The translations under genes were made by a program, and so were the position numbers. A stretch of DNA of 64,000 nucleotides from Pseudomonas sp. 102515. Its GTDB lineage: Bacteria; Pseudomonadota; Gammaproteobacteria; Pseudomonadales; Pseudomonadaceae. Position 1 is the first letter of the stretch; each line of letters starts with the position of its first letter. Positions 17,562 through 27,642 of this stretch are shown here, in pieces. The stretch covers positions 1 to 64,000 of the forward strand of contig NZ_JAVHTY010000005.1 in assembly GCF_031085165.1 (NCBI RefSeq). Reading direction: 5' to 3'. The notes beneath the pieces are model-generated. The model ran no database searches. It was not told where the DNA came from and saw only the letters and a program-made list of their open reading frames with translations.

Positions 17562-19070
17562 ATGGAAACCTTGAATTTTCTGATGCAGGGCTTTGGCGTC
17601 GCCATGACACCCACCAACCTGATCGTGGCGCTGATCGGCACCCTGATCGGCACCGTGGTGGGCCTGCTGCCAGGTCTCGGCCCGATCAACGGCATCGCCC
17701 TGCTGATCCCGGTGGCCTTCGCCCTGGGCCTGCCGCCGGAGACCTCGTTGATCCTGCTGGCGGCGGTCTACCTGGGCTGCGAATACGGTGGCCGGATCTC
17801 TTCGATCCTGCTGAACATCCCCGGCGAAGCCGCGACCATGATGACCTGCCTGGACGGCTATCCACTGGCACGCCAGGGCATGGCGGGCGTGGCCCTGTCG
17901 CTGTCGGCCTGGAGCTCCTTCATCGGCGCCTTCATCGCCACCTGCGGCATGGTGCTGTTCTCGCCGCTGCTGGCCAAGTGGGCGATCGCCTTCGGTCCGG
18001 CGGAATACTTCGCGCTGATGGCCCTGGCCATCCTCAGTCTCTCCGGCATGGCCGCCGAGAAGCCGGTCAAGACCCTGGTCGCCGCGCTCTTCGGCCTGGC
18101 CATCGCCTCCGTGGGCATCGATGCCAACAGCGGCGTCTATCGCTTCACCTTCGACAACGTGCACCTGGCCGACGGCATCGACTTCGTGATCCTGGTGCTG
18201 GGGCTGTTCTCGGTGAGCGAACTGCTCCTGCTGCTGGAGCAGACCCATCATGGCCAGGTCGCGGTCAAGGCCACCGGGCGCATGCTGTTCAACGTGCGCG
18301 AAGCGCGCAGCGTGCTGATGGTCAACCTGCGCAGTTCGGTGAGCGGCTTCATCATCGGCGTGTTGCCGGGTGCCGGCGCCACTCTGGCCAGCGCCCTGGC
18401 CTACACCACCGAGAAGCGCCTGGCCGGTGCAGATGGCAAGTTCGGCAAGGGTGACCTGCGCGGCCTGGCAGCGCCGGAAACCGCGATCGGCGCGGCGGTG
18501 TGCGGCAACATGATTCCCATGCTGACCCTGGGCATCCCCGGCTCGGGCACCACCGCGGTGATGATCGGCGCCCTGACCCTCTACAACATCACCCCCGGCC
18601 CGCTGCTGTTCCAGAACGAGCCGAATCTGGTGTGGGGTCTGATCGCCTCGCTGTTCATCGCCAACGTGATGCTACTGATCCTCAACGTGCCCATGGTGAA
18701 GATGTTCACCAAGATCCTCGATGTGCCGAACTGGTCGCTGGCCCCGGCCATCGCCATCATCACCGGCATCGGCGTCTACGCGGTGCACGCCACCACCTTC
18801 GACCTGGTGCTGATGGTCTGTGTAGGCATCTGCGGCTACATCATGCGCAAGCTGGACTTCCCGCTCTCACCGCTGCTGCTGGGCTTTATCCTCGGCGAGC
18901 TGATGGAGACGAGCCTGAGACGCGCGCTGTCGATCTCCAACGGCGAAGTGGGCATCCTCTGGCAGAGCGGCATCAGCCAGGTCATCTGGATCGTCTGCAT
19001 CCTGATGGTGGCCTTACCCTTCTACCGTGCCTGGCGCAAGCGTCGAGCGCCCAAGCCCGCGACCGTCTGA
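17562..19070 (+). CDS. tctA: Tricarboxylate transporter large membrane subunit TctA
   Basis: TctA is the main channel subunit, driven by an ion gradient. The 502-residue, multi-spanning protein carries the family's two glycine-rich signatures: GLLPGLGPINGIALLIPVAF near residues 34-53 and IGVLPGAGATLASALAY near residue 262, plus TLGIPGSGTTAVM. The ATG at 17562 is 1 bp after the tctB stop and gives the conserved METLNFLMQGF start; the in-frame codon 30 bp upstream lies inside tctB and is unlikely. Confidence 0.95.
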   Translation: METLNFLMQGFGVAMTPTNLIVALIGTLIGTVVGLLPGLGPINGIALLIPVAFALGLPPETSLILLAAVYLGCEYGGRISSILLNIPGEAATMMTCLDGYPLARQGMAGVALSLSAWSSFIGAFIATCGMVLFSPLLAKWAIAFGPAEYFALMALAILSLSGMAAEKPVKTLVAALFGLAIASVGIDANSGVYRFTFDNVHLADGIDFVILVLGLFSVSELLLLLEQTHHGQVAVKATGRMLFNVREARSVLMVNLRSSVSGFIIGVLPGAGATLASALAYTTEKRLAGADGKFGKGDLRGLAAPETAIGAAVCGNMIPMLTLGIPGSGTTAVMIGALTLYNITPGPLLFQNEPNLVWGLIASLFIANVMLLILNVPMVKMFTKILDVPNWSLAPAIAIITGIGVYAVHATTFDLVLMVCVGICGYIMRKLDFPLSPLLLGFILGELMETSLRRALSISNGEVGILWQSGISQVIWIVCILMVALPFYRAWRKRRAPKPATV

Positions 19071-19086
19071 GGTCGGCGATACCAGC

Positions 19087-19122
19087 GCCCGCGGCCGGAG
19101 TCCTTCCGCCCGCGGGCTTTTT
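19087..19122 (+). terminator. Rho-independent terminator after tctA
   Basis: An 8-bp GC stem (GCCCGCGG and CCGCGGGC) with a 15-base loop ends in TTTTT. It lies 16 bp after the tctA stop and 4 bp before the convergent rsmJ end. Confidence 0.85.
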
Positions 19123-19125
19123 CGT

Positions 19126-19908
19126 TCAGGCTGACTTGAAGCTCTTCTTCGGATAGATGTCGTAGCGGCTGGACTTGCCCTCCAGCACATAGCCCGGCTT
19201 CACCCCCTCGATGGCCGGCGCCTTGCGCGGGCGCTTGACCACCACCCGGTGACTGGCGCGGGCCAGGGCCGCGGCCAGCAGCGCCGGGGCGTCCAGATCG
19301 TCGCCCACCAGCGGTCGGAACAGGCGCATCTCCTTCTTCACCAGGGCGCTCTTGTCGCGATGCGGAAACATGGGATCTAGGTAGATCACCTCGGGCGCCT
19401 CCCCTTCCTCGCCTTGCAGGTAGGCGGTGGAATCGGCCTGCACCAGGGTCATCAGGGCGGCGATGCCGGCCGCTTCGTGATCCCTAGCGGCGCGGGCGAG
19501 ACCGTCTTCGAGCAGGGCGGCGATCAGCGGCTGGCGCTCGACCAGCGTCACCGTGCAGCCCAGGGTCGCCAGCACGAAGGCGTCGCGGCCCAGACCCGCG
19601 GTAGCGTCGAGGATGCGTGGGCGCACGCCGGGTCCGACCCCGACCGCCTTGGCGATCATCTGGCCGGCGCCGCCGCCGAACTTGCGCCTGTGCGCCGCCG
19701 CGCCCTCGACGAAGTCCACCCGTACCGGACCCGGTGCCTCCGGGCCACGCTGCACCAGCTGCAGGCCCTGAGTACCGACTTGCAGGGCGAATTCCTCGGT
19801 CGTGGCGGTGCCCAGGGGCAGACCCAGGCGCGCGGCCCAGGCAGCAGCAGCCTCGGTGAAGGCGGGTTCCAGGGCTTCGACGATAAGCGCGGGGCGGGCG
19901 GTGGACAT
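19126..19908 (-). CDS. rsmJ: 16S rRNA (guanine-1516-N2)-methyltransferase RsmJ
   Basis: RsmJ methylates G1516 of 16S rRNA using S-adenosylmethionine. From ATG 19908 the protein has 260 residues. The SAM-binding motif [16 protein letters not shown] is near residue 110, followed by [14 protein letters not shown] (motif II) and [20 protein letters not shown], the RsmJ hallmark. Longer in-frame reading upstream runs over the neighbouring gene and is rejected. The start is 31 bp after the extensin-like gene. Confidence 0.93.
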   Translation of the reverse strand: MSTARPALIVEALEPAFTEAAAAWAARLGLPLGTATTEEFALQVGTQGLQLVQRGPEAPGPVRVDFVEGAAAHRRKFGGGAGQMIAKAVGVGPGVRPRILDATAGLGRDAFVLATLGCTVTLVERQPLIAALLEDGLARAARDHEAAGIAALMTLVQADSTAYLQGEEGEAPEVIYLDPMFPHRDKSALVKKEMRLFRPLVGDDLDAPALLAAALARASHRVVVKRPRKAPAIEGVKPGYVLEGKSSRYDIYPKKSFKSA

Positions 19909-19939
19909 GGGCGACTCGCTGGCGAAAGGACCGGCCATT

Positions 19940-20641
19940 CTACCGACAGACGCGAAAGCCACCCATGTCGACATGGAAATGATCGCGGTGCGCCGCGTTG
20001 TAGTCCGGTCCCAGGGTGGTATTGAAGGACCGGCAGGCCCCATCGCGTACCAGCCGCAGGAAGCGCTGGGCCTCGGGATCGCCCTTCCAGTCCCGCGCCA
20101 CGCTGATCCGCCGACCGTCGGCCAGACGCAGTCCGGCGAGGTCCAGGGCATTGGCGGTGGCGTGCTGACTGCGCCGGCCGCTCGCGCGGCCATAGATGTT
20201 GCGGCAGGCAAAGCTGCCGTAGTGCTCCACCTCGGCCACCCGCTGGCCATAGACGGCTTCGGCCGCCGGCTGCAGGGCCTGCCGCTCGAACAGCGCGAAG
20301 CCGACGGCCAGGGGACAGCTGGCGAGGAAGCTGCCGCTGAGCCTTACCCCTTCGCCGCGCTGGATGCGCACCGTCCGCTCCAGCGGGCAGTCGGCCGAAC
20401 CGGCATTGCCGCGCAATTCGCGATAGTTGAGCGCCGAGGTGGCCAGGGACGCCGCGCAGTAGTCGGCATCGGCCTGCAGGCGCCAGAGCTTGAGTCGGGT
20501 GACGGCATTGGTGGGTGCCTGGATGTCCAGCGGCGCCCAGGGGTTGTAGGCCGGCGGAATGCGCAGCCAGCCCTGGTCGAAGGCGGTGTGCAGACCGCCA
20601 TAGAGCAGGATGACGAGACCGAGCAGGTGTCTGGCTTTCAT
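19940..20641 (-). CDS. Extensin-like C-terminal domain protein
   Basis: A 233-residue protein from ATG 20641 (another ATG at 20680 is possible). It begins with a membrane anchor or signal ([16 protein letters not shown]) and carries an extensin-like_C domain with many cysteines ([26 protein letters not shown]) and the histidine motifs [11 protein letters not shown] and [10 protein letters not shown]. The domain resembles D-Ala-D-Ala carboxypeptidase-type zinc folds, so a cell-wall or surface-polymer role is possible; no substrate is known. Confidence 0.8.
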   Translation of the reverse strand: MKARHLLGLVILLYGGLHTAFDQGWLRIPPAYNPWAPLDIQAPTNAVTRLKLWRLQADADYCAASLATSALNYRELRGNAGSADCPLERTVRIQRGEGVRLSGSFLASCPLAVGFALFERQALQPAAEAVYGQRVAEVEHYGSFACRNIYGRASGRRSQHATANALDLAGLRLADGRRISVARDWKGDPEAQRFLRLVRDGACRSFNTTLGPDYNAAHRDHFHVDMGGFRVCR

Positions 20642-20748
20642 GCGGCGCGCCGAAGAGGATTCGCAAGGCGGAGTCTTCATCAGACCGGAGCGACCAGCGG
20701 GAATGCCGGCGAAAACGTCGCCAAACGTATCGCGGCGGACGCCAGGGG

Positions 20749-21606
20749 CTAGAGCAGGCCGAGTTGTTCGGTGTCGGCGGTGCTCAACTCGGGCAACGCC
20801 GGCAGGCCGGGCAGGCGTTCGCGCAGCTGAGCATGGAATCTCAGGGCCAGTTCGGGCGCCTGGCGATTGTCCGGGGTGTGCAGGAAGACATAGGGCACCT
20901 TGCCCCCTTCGATCCAATCGGCCACCCGGGTCACCCACTTGGCCAGGTAGTAGTCGTTCGCTGCCAGCTCCAGGCGACCGATGAAGCGCACCTGGGGATG
21001 CTCGCTGAACGCCAGGGCACGGGCCGGTACCCGCGGCTTCTTGGCCTGGGCCAGGCGCACGGCCGGCTCACTCGGATCGGCGCTGAACAGCGCCGCGGAA
21101 TCCAGGCCGACGCGCTCCACGCCCAGCTCCATGAGCAGGCGATTGAGCGCGCGCTCGGTCTCGCCCTTGTCGAAAAAGGCCAGGTGCCTGACCTCCACGG
21201 CCAGGGCGCAGCGCGGCGCCATGGCCGAGAGAAACACCTTGAGTTCGCCCAGCCGATCCGGACCGAAACCGGCAGGCAACTGCAGCCACAGCGGACTGGC
21301 GCGCTCACCCAGGGGCGCCAGCAACTCCAGGAAGGTGCGGGCGCTGGAGAGTTGCACCCGCAGATCCTCGGCATGGCTGATGTCGCGGGGAAACTTGGCG
21401 CAGAAGCGGAAGTCGGCAGGCATCAGCTCGCCCCAGCGGCGGATGGTGTCCGCCGCTGGCCAGGCATAGAAGGTGGTGTTGCCTTCCACGGCGTTGAACA
21501 CCTGGGCATAACGCGACAGGAAGTCACCCGGGCGCAGGCCGTGATAGAGACTTTCGCGCCAGGCGTTGTCGTTCCAGGAGGGACAGCCGAGAAAGTACGG
21601 CAGCAT
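20749..21606 (-). CDS. DUF72 (YecE-like) family protein
   Basis: A 285-residue DUF72 protein with the family's opening FLGCPSWN, the segment NAVEGNTTFYAWP, FCAKFPRDISH, and VPYVFLHTPDN near the C-terminus. The fold is TIM-barrel-like; biochemical function is not established. Its start overlaps the stop of the upstream small gene by 1 bp, so the two are probably translated together. Confidence 0.88.
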   Translation of the reverse strand: MLPYFLGCPSWNDNAWRESLYHGLRPGDFLSRYAQVFNAVEGNTTFYAWPAADTIRRWGELMPADFRFCAKFPRDISHAEDLRVQLSSARTFLELLAPLGERASPLWLQLPAGFGPDRLGELKVFLSAMAPRCALAVEVRHLAFFDKGETERALNRLLMELGVERVGLDSAALFSADPSEPAVRLAQAKKPRVPARALAFSEHPQVRFIGRLELAANDYYLAKWVTRVADWIEGGKVPYVFLHTPDNRQAPELALRFHAQLRERLPGLPALPELSTADTEQLGLL

Positions 21607-21965
21607 CAGGCGTAGAGATCGAGGCCCACGACGCGGGGGGAGCCGTCCGGCTCGGCGCCGAGGGCGGCGGTGCTGCCGTAGCTGGCCAGGGCCTGCTGGG
21701 CGCGCGCGGTGAGCTGACTGGCGAAGCGCCCTTCCCGCTCGCTGAGCACCAGCCCATTGCCGCCGCCGTTACCGGTATCGGTCGCCGCGGCTGCCTCGAC
21801 GCGGCGAACCGGCGCGACGTCGGGCCGGGCATTGCCCGTAGCCTCGCGGGCGATGGCGTTCTGACGGGCGTCCTCGTCCTTCGCCACCTCGCGTACGGGC
21901 GTGACCGCGCGCGAGGAACGATTCAGGGGGTAAGCAGAGGAGGAATAGCCGCTGTCAATGCGCAT
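21606..21965 (-). CDS. Small Pseudomonas-type hypothetical protein
   Basis: A 119-residue, low-hydrophobicity protein with no recognised domain. The first two thirds are polar and Ala/Arg/Glu-rich and look disordered; the C-terminal part (QLTARAQQALASYGSTAA, then VVGLDLYA) is the more conserved-looking part. A similar small gene lies beside tsaB in other pseudomonads. It sits between tsaB (137 bp upstream) and the DUF72 gene (1-bp overlap). Confidence 0.75.
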   Translation of the reverse strand: MRIDSGYSSSAYPLNRSSRAVTPVREVAKDEDARQNAIAREATGNARPDVAPVRRVEAAAATDTGNGGGNGLVLSEREGRFASQLTARAQQALASYGSTAALGAEPDGSPRVVGLDLYA

Positions 21966-22102
21966 GGCAGGTCCCGAACGGATGGCACTACTCTAAGTAG
22001 GGTCGAAAGCTATGACAATCAAGGGCCGGACGCCCGTCGCGACCGGCGGACGAGCGGCATCTACAGCTTGGACGCCAGACCATTACGCCAGGTTTCCTGA
22101 CG

Positions 22103-22786
22103 TCAGACCGACTGCTTGAGAGTGGCGACCCGATCACGCAGATAGACGGGTTGCGCCGCTTCGGATTCGGCCGACACGGCTTCGCCGCGCTGCCAGGCCG
22201 TGGCCGCCAGGACCGCCAGATCCTGCGCATGGGGCAACAGAGTGGCATCCCGCTCGGTCAGCGGCACGGCCATGCGGCCGACGTAACCCCAGCCGGTGCC
22301 GGCACCGAACCAGTCGCCGGTGGCGGCTGCCGGCAGGACGACGCCTTCGGGCGCCAGCACGGCTTCCGCCCCCGCCAGCACCATGGTGTCGCCGGCGAGG
22401 CGATAGCAGCCCCAGTAGACCTCGTCCATGCGCGCATCGATGGCGGCTGCCACCTGGGTCACGCCCCGCTCGCGCCAGGCGCGCTGAGCGATGATCGCCA
22501 GATTCGACACCGGCAGCACCGGCCGATCCAGACCGAAGGCCAGGCCCTGCACCACGCCGATGGCGATGCGCACGCCGGTGAAGGCGCCCGGTCCGCGACC
22601 GAAGGCGATGGCGTCCACCTGCGCCAGACTCAGACCGGTCTCGGCCAGCACCTCCTGCACCATGGGCAGGACCCGCTGGGCATGCAGGCGCGGCGCGATC
22701 TCGTAGCGATGGATGATCTCGTCGCCCAGATGCAAGGCGACCGAACAGGCTTCGGTGGCGGTGTCGAGGGCGAGCAGGATGGACAT
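22103..22786 (-). CDS. tsaB: tRNA threonylcarbamoyladenosine biosynthesis protein TsaB
   Basis: TsaB pairs with TsaD and TsaE in attaching threonylcarbamoyl to A37 of ANN-decoding tRNAs. The 227-residue protein has the ASKHA-fold start ILLALDTATEACSVAL and the characteristic FGRGPGAFTGVRIAIGVVQG at about residues 62-81. Neighbours adk and ppc match the Pseudomonas order. Confidence 0.94.
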   Translation of the reverse strand: MSILLALDTATEACSVALHLGDEIIHRYEIAPRLHAQRVLPMVQEVLAETGLSLAQVDAIAFGRGPGAFTGVRIAIGVVQGLAFGLDRPVLPVSNLAIIAQRAWRERGVTQVAAAIDARMDEVYWGCYRLAGDTMVLAGAEAVLAPEGVVLPAAATGDWFGAGTGWGYVGRMAVPLTERDATLLPHAQDLAVLAATAWQRGEAVSAESEAAQPVYLRDRVATLKQSV

Positions 22787-22891
22787 GGGGCGAATCCGCG
22801 ACTAGGGAAAAGGGCTGCGCATTCTAGAGGAAGACGGGACGCGAGGGGACCCGCCCATCGGTCATGACGCCAGGACGGCGCCTTGACCGGA

Positions 22892-22911
22892 CCGCCTGCA
22901 GGCACAGGCGG
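22892..22911. terminator. Possible hairpin terminator after adk
   Basis: CCGCCTG and CAGGCGG form a perfect 7-bp stem with a 6-base loop, 13 bp past the adk stop. There is no T-run, so termination is uncertain. The rest of 22787-22924 shows nothing else. Confidence 0.35.
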
Positions 22912-22924
22912 CCGTTACCGGCTT

Positions 22925-23572
22925 CTAGTTCAGGGCCTGCAGCACCTTGGCGGTGATGGCATCTACCGAACCCACGCCCTCGATGCGGCTGCACTTCGGC
23001 GTGCCCTGGGCGGCGCCCAGCTTCTGGTAGAAGTCCACCAGCGGCTTGGTCTGGGAATGATAGAGGTCCAGGCGCTTGCGAATGGTCGCTTCGCGGTCGT
23101 CTTCGCGCTGTACCAGCGGCTCGCCGGTCAGGTCGTCGGTGTCGGCGACCTTCGGCGGATTGTGCTCGACGTGATAGACGCGACCCGAACCGGGGTGCAC
23201 GCGGCGACCGGACAGGCGCTGGACGATTTCTTCGTCATCGACGGCGATTTCCAGCACGTGGTCGATCTTGACGCCCGCGGCTTCGAGGGCCTCGGCCTGG
23301 GGAATGGTGCGCGGGAAGCCGTCGAACAGGAAACCCTTGGCGCAATCGGCGTCGAGGATGCGCTCGCTGATCAGGGCGATGATGATCTCGTCGGAGACCA
23401 GGCCGCCGTTGTCCATGATGTCCTTGACCTGCAGGCCCAGGGGCGTGCCGGCCTTGACCGCGGCACGCAGCATGTCGCCGGTGGAAACCTGCGGAATGCC
23501 GAATTTCTCAGTGATGAACCGGGCCTGAGTACCTTTGCCGGCACCGGGCGCTCCCAGCAGGATTACGCGCAT
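22925..23572 (-). CDS. adk: Adenylate kinase
   Basis: Adk interconverts ATP + AMP and 2 ADP. From ATG 23572, with AAGGAG upstream, the protein has 215 residues, the standard long form. It shows the P-loop [10 protein letters not shown] at residues 7-16, the AMP site [21 protein letters not shown], and a LID domain with [10 protein letters not shown]. The LID has no four-Cys zinc site, as in other gammaproteobacteria. Confidence 0.97.
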   Translation of the reverse strand: MRVILLGAPGAGKGTQARFITEKFGIPQVSTGDMLRAAVKAGTPLGLQVKDIMDNGGLVSDEIIIALISERILDADCAKGFLFDGFPRTIPQAEALEAAGVKIDHVLEIAVDDEEIVQRLSGRRVHPGSGRVYHVEHNPPKVADTDDLTGEPLVQREDDREATIRKRLDLYHSQTKPLVDFYQKLGAAQGTPKCSRIEGVGSVDAITAKVLQALN

Positions 23573-23762
23573 CTGTTGCTCCTTAGAATGGTCTCGGACT
23601 GGCAGCCCGCGCGGGGCGCTGTCGCGATGATTGTTGTCGACGACACGAGACGGCCAAAGGGACCAACCATACACAGCGCCCCCTGGCCGCACAAGTTACC
23701 AAGCGTCGCAGGTGCCGGGGCCGTCCAGACGACTCCGGGCCCCAGCAAAAGCGACAGCCTGT

Positions 23763-26399
23763 TCAGCCGGTATTGCGCAGTCCCGCGGCGATACCGGCCA
23801 CGCTCACCAGCAGGGCCTGATCGAGTGCGGCCGGCTGGCTTTCGCCCGCCGCCCGCGCCCGGGCCAACAACTCGATCTGCAAGAGATGCAGCGGATCGAG
23901 ATAGGTATTGCGCACGGCGATGAACACCAGGGTTTCCGGATGGTGCTCGAGCAATTCGGCCTGCCCGGTCAGGCGCAATACCGCCATGCCCGCCTGGCGC
24001 AGCCGCTCGCGCAACTGGCTGCCGAGCACCTGCAGGTCGGCTTCCACCAGACGCTGGTCATAGAGCCGTGCCAGTTCGGCTTCGGCCTTGGCCAGCACCA
24101 TCTCCAGCATGTCGATGCGCGTCTGGAAGAACGGCCAACGCTCGCGCATCTCGCGTAAAAGCGGCGATTCACCACGGCGTTCGGCTTCCTCCAGCGCCGT
24201 TTCCCAGCCGAGCCAGGCCGGTAGCATCAGCCGGGTCTGGGTCCAGGCAAAGATCCAGGGAATGGCCCTGAGGCTTTCCACGCCGCCTTCGCGGCGCTTG
24301 GCCGGGCGGCTGCCCAGGGGCAACCGGCCCAGCTCCTGCTCGGGGGTGGCCTGGCGGAAATAGCTGACGAAGTGCGGGTCTTCGCGCACCACCCCGCGAT
24401 AGGCCTGCAGGCTGTCGCGGGCCAGGCGATCCATCTGCTCGCGCCAGGCCGGCTCGGGCGCCGGTGGCGGCAATAGGGTGGCCTCGAGCACGGCGCCCAG
24501 GTACAGCGCCAGATTCTGCTCGGCGATGGCCGGCTGACCGAACTTGAAGCGGATCATCTCGCCCTGTTCGGTGGTGCGGAAGCGCCCAGCCACCGAGCCG
24601 GGCGGTTGCGAGAGGATGGCCGCGTGGGCCGGGCCACCGCCGCGCCCCACGGTGCCGCCGCGGCCATGGAACAGCAGCAATTCGACGCCACGACTGGCGC
24701 AGATGTCCACCAGGGCTTCCTGAGCACGGTACTGGGCCCAGGCCGCCGCCAGGGTGCCGGCGTCCTTGGCCGAATCGGAATAGCCGATCATGACCTCCTG
24801 GGGACCGGCCAGGCGCGCGCGGTAGTCGGGCAGATCGAGCAGGCTGGCGATGGCCGTGCCGGCGTGATCCAGGTCGTCGAGGGTTTCGAACAGCGGCACC
24901 ACGCGCATCGGCTGACGCACCCCGCACTCGCGCAGCAGCAGCTGCACGGCGAGCACGTCGGACGCCGCGCCGGCCATGGAGATGACATAGGAACCCAGGG
25001 CATCGGGCGGCGAGGCGGCGATGACGCGGCAGGTGGCGAGCACCTCCCCGGTATCGGCCTCCAGTTCGGCGTCAACCGGTAACAGGGGCCGCCGGCTGGC
25101 CAATTCGCCACGAAGGAATTCCAGGCGCTGCTCCTCGCTCCAGGCGGCATAGTCGCCCAGGTCCAGGTAGCGGCAGATATCGGCCATGGCCGCGGCATGG
25201 CGCGCGGCGTCCTGGCGGATGTCCAGGCGCACCAGGTAGAGGCCGAAGGTGCGGGCCCGCCGCAGGGTATCGAGCAGGGAGCCATCGGCGATGACCCCCA
25301 GGCCGCAGCGCTGCAGGGAGTCGTAGCACAGCTGCAGCGGGGCGATCAGCTCGGCGTTGTCGCTGAGGACGTGGCGGGCGCCGGCCTGGGGATCGGTGAT
25401 GGCATGGGCTGCCCAGCTACGGGTGATCTGCAGCCGCTCGCGCAGCACCTTGAGCACCTTGCGATAGGGTTCGGGATGATCGCCGGCCTGCTCGCGCAGG
25501 GCGGGACTCGCCGCCTGCATGGACAGCTCCGCGGCCAGCCGGTCGACGTCGCGCAGGTAGAGATCGGCGGCCATCCAGCGCGCCAGCAGCAGCACCTCGC
25601 GGGTGATGGCGGCGGTGACGTTGGGGTTGCCATCACGGTCGCCGCCCATCCAGGACGAGAAGCGTACCGGCGCCGCGGTCAGCGGCAAGCGCTGGCCGGT
25701 GCGTTCCTGCAGGCAGTCGTCCAGCTTGCGCAGCAGGCTGGGGATCGCCTGCCAGAGCGAATTCTCGATCACCGCGAAGCCCCACTTGGCCTCGTCCACC
25801 GGCGTCGGCCGCTGGCGGCGGATCTCCTCGGTATGCCAGGCCTCGGCGATCAGCCGGCGCAGCCGTGCCTCGATGGTGGCCACCTCGGCGGAGGTCAGGT
25901 CGCGATGATCGAGGGCCGCCAGTTGCGCACTGATCTCGTCGTATTTCTGGATCAGGGTGCGCCGAGAGACCTCGGTAGGGTGGGCGGTCAGCACCAGATC
26001 GATGTCCAGCGCCGCGACCCGCTCGGCCAGCGCCTGGCCGGAGTGCCCGGCTGCGCCCAGGCGCTCCAACAATTCCGGCAGCACCTGCTGCTCGAAGGAT
26101 GGTGGCTCGTCTTCGGTGCGCCGTCTGACCCGGTGATATTCCTCGGCGATGTTGGCCAGGTTGAGAAAATGGCTGAAGGCCCGCGCCACTGGCAGCAGCT
26201 CGTCCTCGGCCAGGGTATCCAGGGTGTCGCCCAGTTGGCGGGCACCCTCCGCGGAGCCGCCACGGGCGGCCTTGGCGCCCTTGCGGATCCGCTCGATCTT
26301 GTCGAGAAAGGCCGTGCCATGCTGGTCGGCGATGGTCTGCCCCAGCAGATCGCCCAGCAACCGCACCTGCTCGCGCAGGCGAACGTCGATTTCCACCAT
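23763..26399 (-). CDS. ppc: Phosphoenolpyruvate carboxylase
   Basis: Ppc carboxylates phosphoenolpyruvate to oxaloacetate, refilling the TCA cycle. The 878-residue protein carries [13 protein letters not shown] with the catalytic His, the active-site loop [24 protein letters not shown], and a C-terminal end AAGLRNTG. The ATG at 26399 has AGGAG 7 bases upstream; longer in-frame reading upstream lacks similarity to Ppc. It ends 190 bp before adk and is divergent from the next gene. Confidence 0.97.
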   Translation of the reverse strand: MVEIDVRLREQVRLLGDLLGQTIADQHGTAFLDKIERIRKGAKAARGGSAEGARQLGDTLDTLAEDELLPVARAFSHFLNLANIAEEYHRVRRRTEDEPPSFEQQVLPELLERLGAAGHSGQALAERVAALDIDLVLTAHPTEVSRRTLIQKYDEISAQLAALDHRDLTSAEVATIEARLRRLIAEAWHTEEIRRQRPTPVDEAKWGFAVIENSLWQAIPSLLRKLDDCLQERTGQRLPLTAAPVRFSSWMGGDRDGNPNVTAAITREVLLLARWMAADLYLRDVDRLAAELSMQAASPALREQAGDHPEPYRKVLKVLRERLQITRSWAAHAITDPQAGARHVLSDNAELIAPLQLCYDSLQRCGLGVIADGSLLDTLRRARTFGLYLVRLDIRQDAARHAAAMADICRYLDLGDYAAWSEEQRLEFLRGELASRRPLLPVDAELEADTGEVLATCRVIAASPPDALGSYVISMAGAASDVLAVQLLLRECGVRQPMRVVPLFETLDDLDHAGTAIASLLDLPDYRARLAGPQEVMIGYSDSAKDAGTLAAAWAQYRAQEALVDICASRGVELLLFHGRGGTVGRGGGPAHAAILSQPPGSVAGRFRTTEQGEMIRFKFGQPAIAEQNLALYLGAVLEATLLPPPAPEPAWREQMDRLARDSLQAYRGVVREDPHFVSYFRQATPEQELGRLPLGSRPAKRREGGVESLRAIPWIFAWTQTRLMLPAWLGWETALEEAERRGESPLLREMRERWPFFQTRIDMLEMVLAKAEAELARLYDQRLVEADLQVLGSQLRERLRQAGMAVLRLTGQAELLEHHPETLVFIAVRNTYLDPLHLLQIELLARARAAGESQPAALDQALLVSVAGIAAGLRNTG

Positions 26400-26562
26400 C
26401 TCGTGCTCCTCGAAAGTACCGGTTCGGACCTCACGGCAACCGCTGCGGTCTAGCGCAGAGGACAGCACCCTACTGTCACGGTTGCAAGCGCCGGCTGTTG
26501 CAGGGTGCCCAGCCTCGCTCGACCTGAATATCCGACCTTTGCCTAAGCCACGGGAGATGCTC

Positions 26563-26898
26563 ATGAAGATTCGCGAACTCGCTCACCAATGGGAGCAGCA
26601 GGCCACCACCTCCGGCACCACCCGCAGCTACCGCCTCGACCTGGAGATCGAGACCGCGGCCCGTCTCGAGGCCCTCTGCGAACTCTATCCCCAGCGCACA
26701 CCCGAAGCCCTGCTCGGCGAGTTGCTGGCGGCCGCCTTCGAGGAACTGGAAGCCAGTTTTCCCTACGTGCAGGGCGAGGACGTGGTGGCCACCGATGAAC
26801 TCGGCGACCCCCTCTACGCCGACGCCGGCACGACCCCGCGCTTCCTCGAACTGGCGCGCAAGCACCTGCATCGCCTGCAGTCCGCAACGGCCGGCTAG
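26563..26898 (+). CDS. Small conserved Pseudomonas protein beside ppc
   Basis: A 111-residue acidic protein starting [14 protein letters not shown], with GGGAG 6 bases before the ATG. It has no signal peptide or membrane segment; the middle reads [18 protein letters not shown] and the end [15 protein letters not shown]. Homologues occupy the same place in other pseudomonads and some are labelled 'type 1 pili tip component', but nothing in the sequence supports secretion or a pilus role. I regard the function as unknown. Confidence 0.8.
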   Translation: MKIRELAHQWEQQATTSGTTRSYRLDLEIETAARLEALCELYPQRTPEALLGELLAAAFEELEASFPYVQGEDVVATDELGDPLYADAGTTPRFLELARKHLHRLQSATAG

Positions 26899-26975
26899 CC
26901 GTCGACCTGCAGCTTTACCTACGCCGCTACCGCTCTGCAAAGGGCCTCAGCGCACGGCGAAATTCGATAGCCAGT

Positions 26976-27003
26976 GAACATTTTTGCCGGATGAGCGGTC
27001 ACA
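26976..27003 (+). promoter_or_regulatory. Candidate AlgU promoter of the DUF4398-lptF pair
   Basis: GAACAT (26976-26981), a 17-bp spacer and TCACA (26999-27003) resemble the AlgU consensus GAACTT-N16/17-TCTGA. lptF is an AlgU-dependent gene in P. aeruginosa, which supports the call. It lies about 163 bp before the first ATG; the rest of the 267-bp gap 26899-27165 shows nothing else clear. Confidence 0.55.
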
Positions 27004-27165
27004 GAGTCAGACCGCAGCGCTGGACGAGGGCTGGTTACCAGTACCCGTCACGGCCCCTTGGGGGACGGATCGGACTTGCTTCCACGTGCGGCTTTCAACT
27101 GACCAGGCGCCCGCCCTGCCCATGCCGGCGGCGCGCTTTTCGGATCAACAACGGAGCTTGAATCC

Positions 27166-27597
27166 ATGAAGAGTGCCACTGCCCAAAAGTCCCTTTCCAA
27201 AGCCTGCACCCTGAAACTTGCAGCCCTTGCCCTGGGCAGCTCGCTGTTGCTGGCCGGTTGCGCCGGCAATCCGCCGACCGCCCAGATGGCCGTGACCCAG
27301 TCCGCCGTCAACGAGGCCGTGAGCTCCGGTGGCAACCAGTTCGCTCCCATCGAGACCAAGTCGGCCCAGGACAAGTGGACCCAGGCCCAGACCGCCCTCT
27401 CCAACGAGAAGTACGACGAAGCCAAGCAACTGGCCGAACAGGCCGAGTGGGATGCCCGCCTGGCCACCCGCAAGACCCAGGCCGCCAAGGCCGACGCCGC
27501 ACTTAAGGATGCCCAGAACAGCATCCAGCAGATCCGTGAGGAAGGTCAGATCAACCTGCAGCTCCAGCAGAACCTGCAGAAGAAGGTCCAGCAATAA
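27166..27597 (+). CDS. DUF4398 lipoprotein
   Basis: A 143-residue predicted lipoprotein: a lipoprotein signal ends in the lipobox LLLAGC (Cys32). The mature part is helical, with repeated Ala/Gln/Lys text such as QTALSNEKYDEAKQLAEQAE, typical of DUF4398. It is followed 45 bp on by the lptF-like gene, the same pair found in other pseudomonads. An outer-membrane or periplasmic envelope role is likely but not defined. Confidence 0.88.
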   Translation: MKSATAQKSLSKACTLKLAALALGSSLLLAGCAGNPPTAQMAVTQSAVNEAVSSGGNQFAPIETKSAQDKWTQAQTALSNEKYDEAKQLAEQAEWDARLATRKTQAAKADAALKDAQNSIQQIREEGQINLQLQQNLQKKVQQ

Positions 27598-27642
27598 GCG
27601 ACCGCCTCTTTCCTCCCTTCACGAACTCAAAGGACGACCATC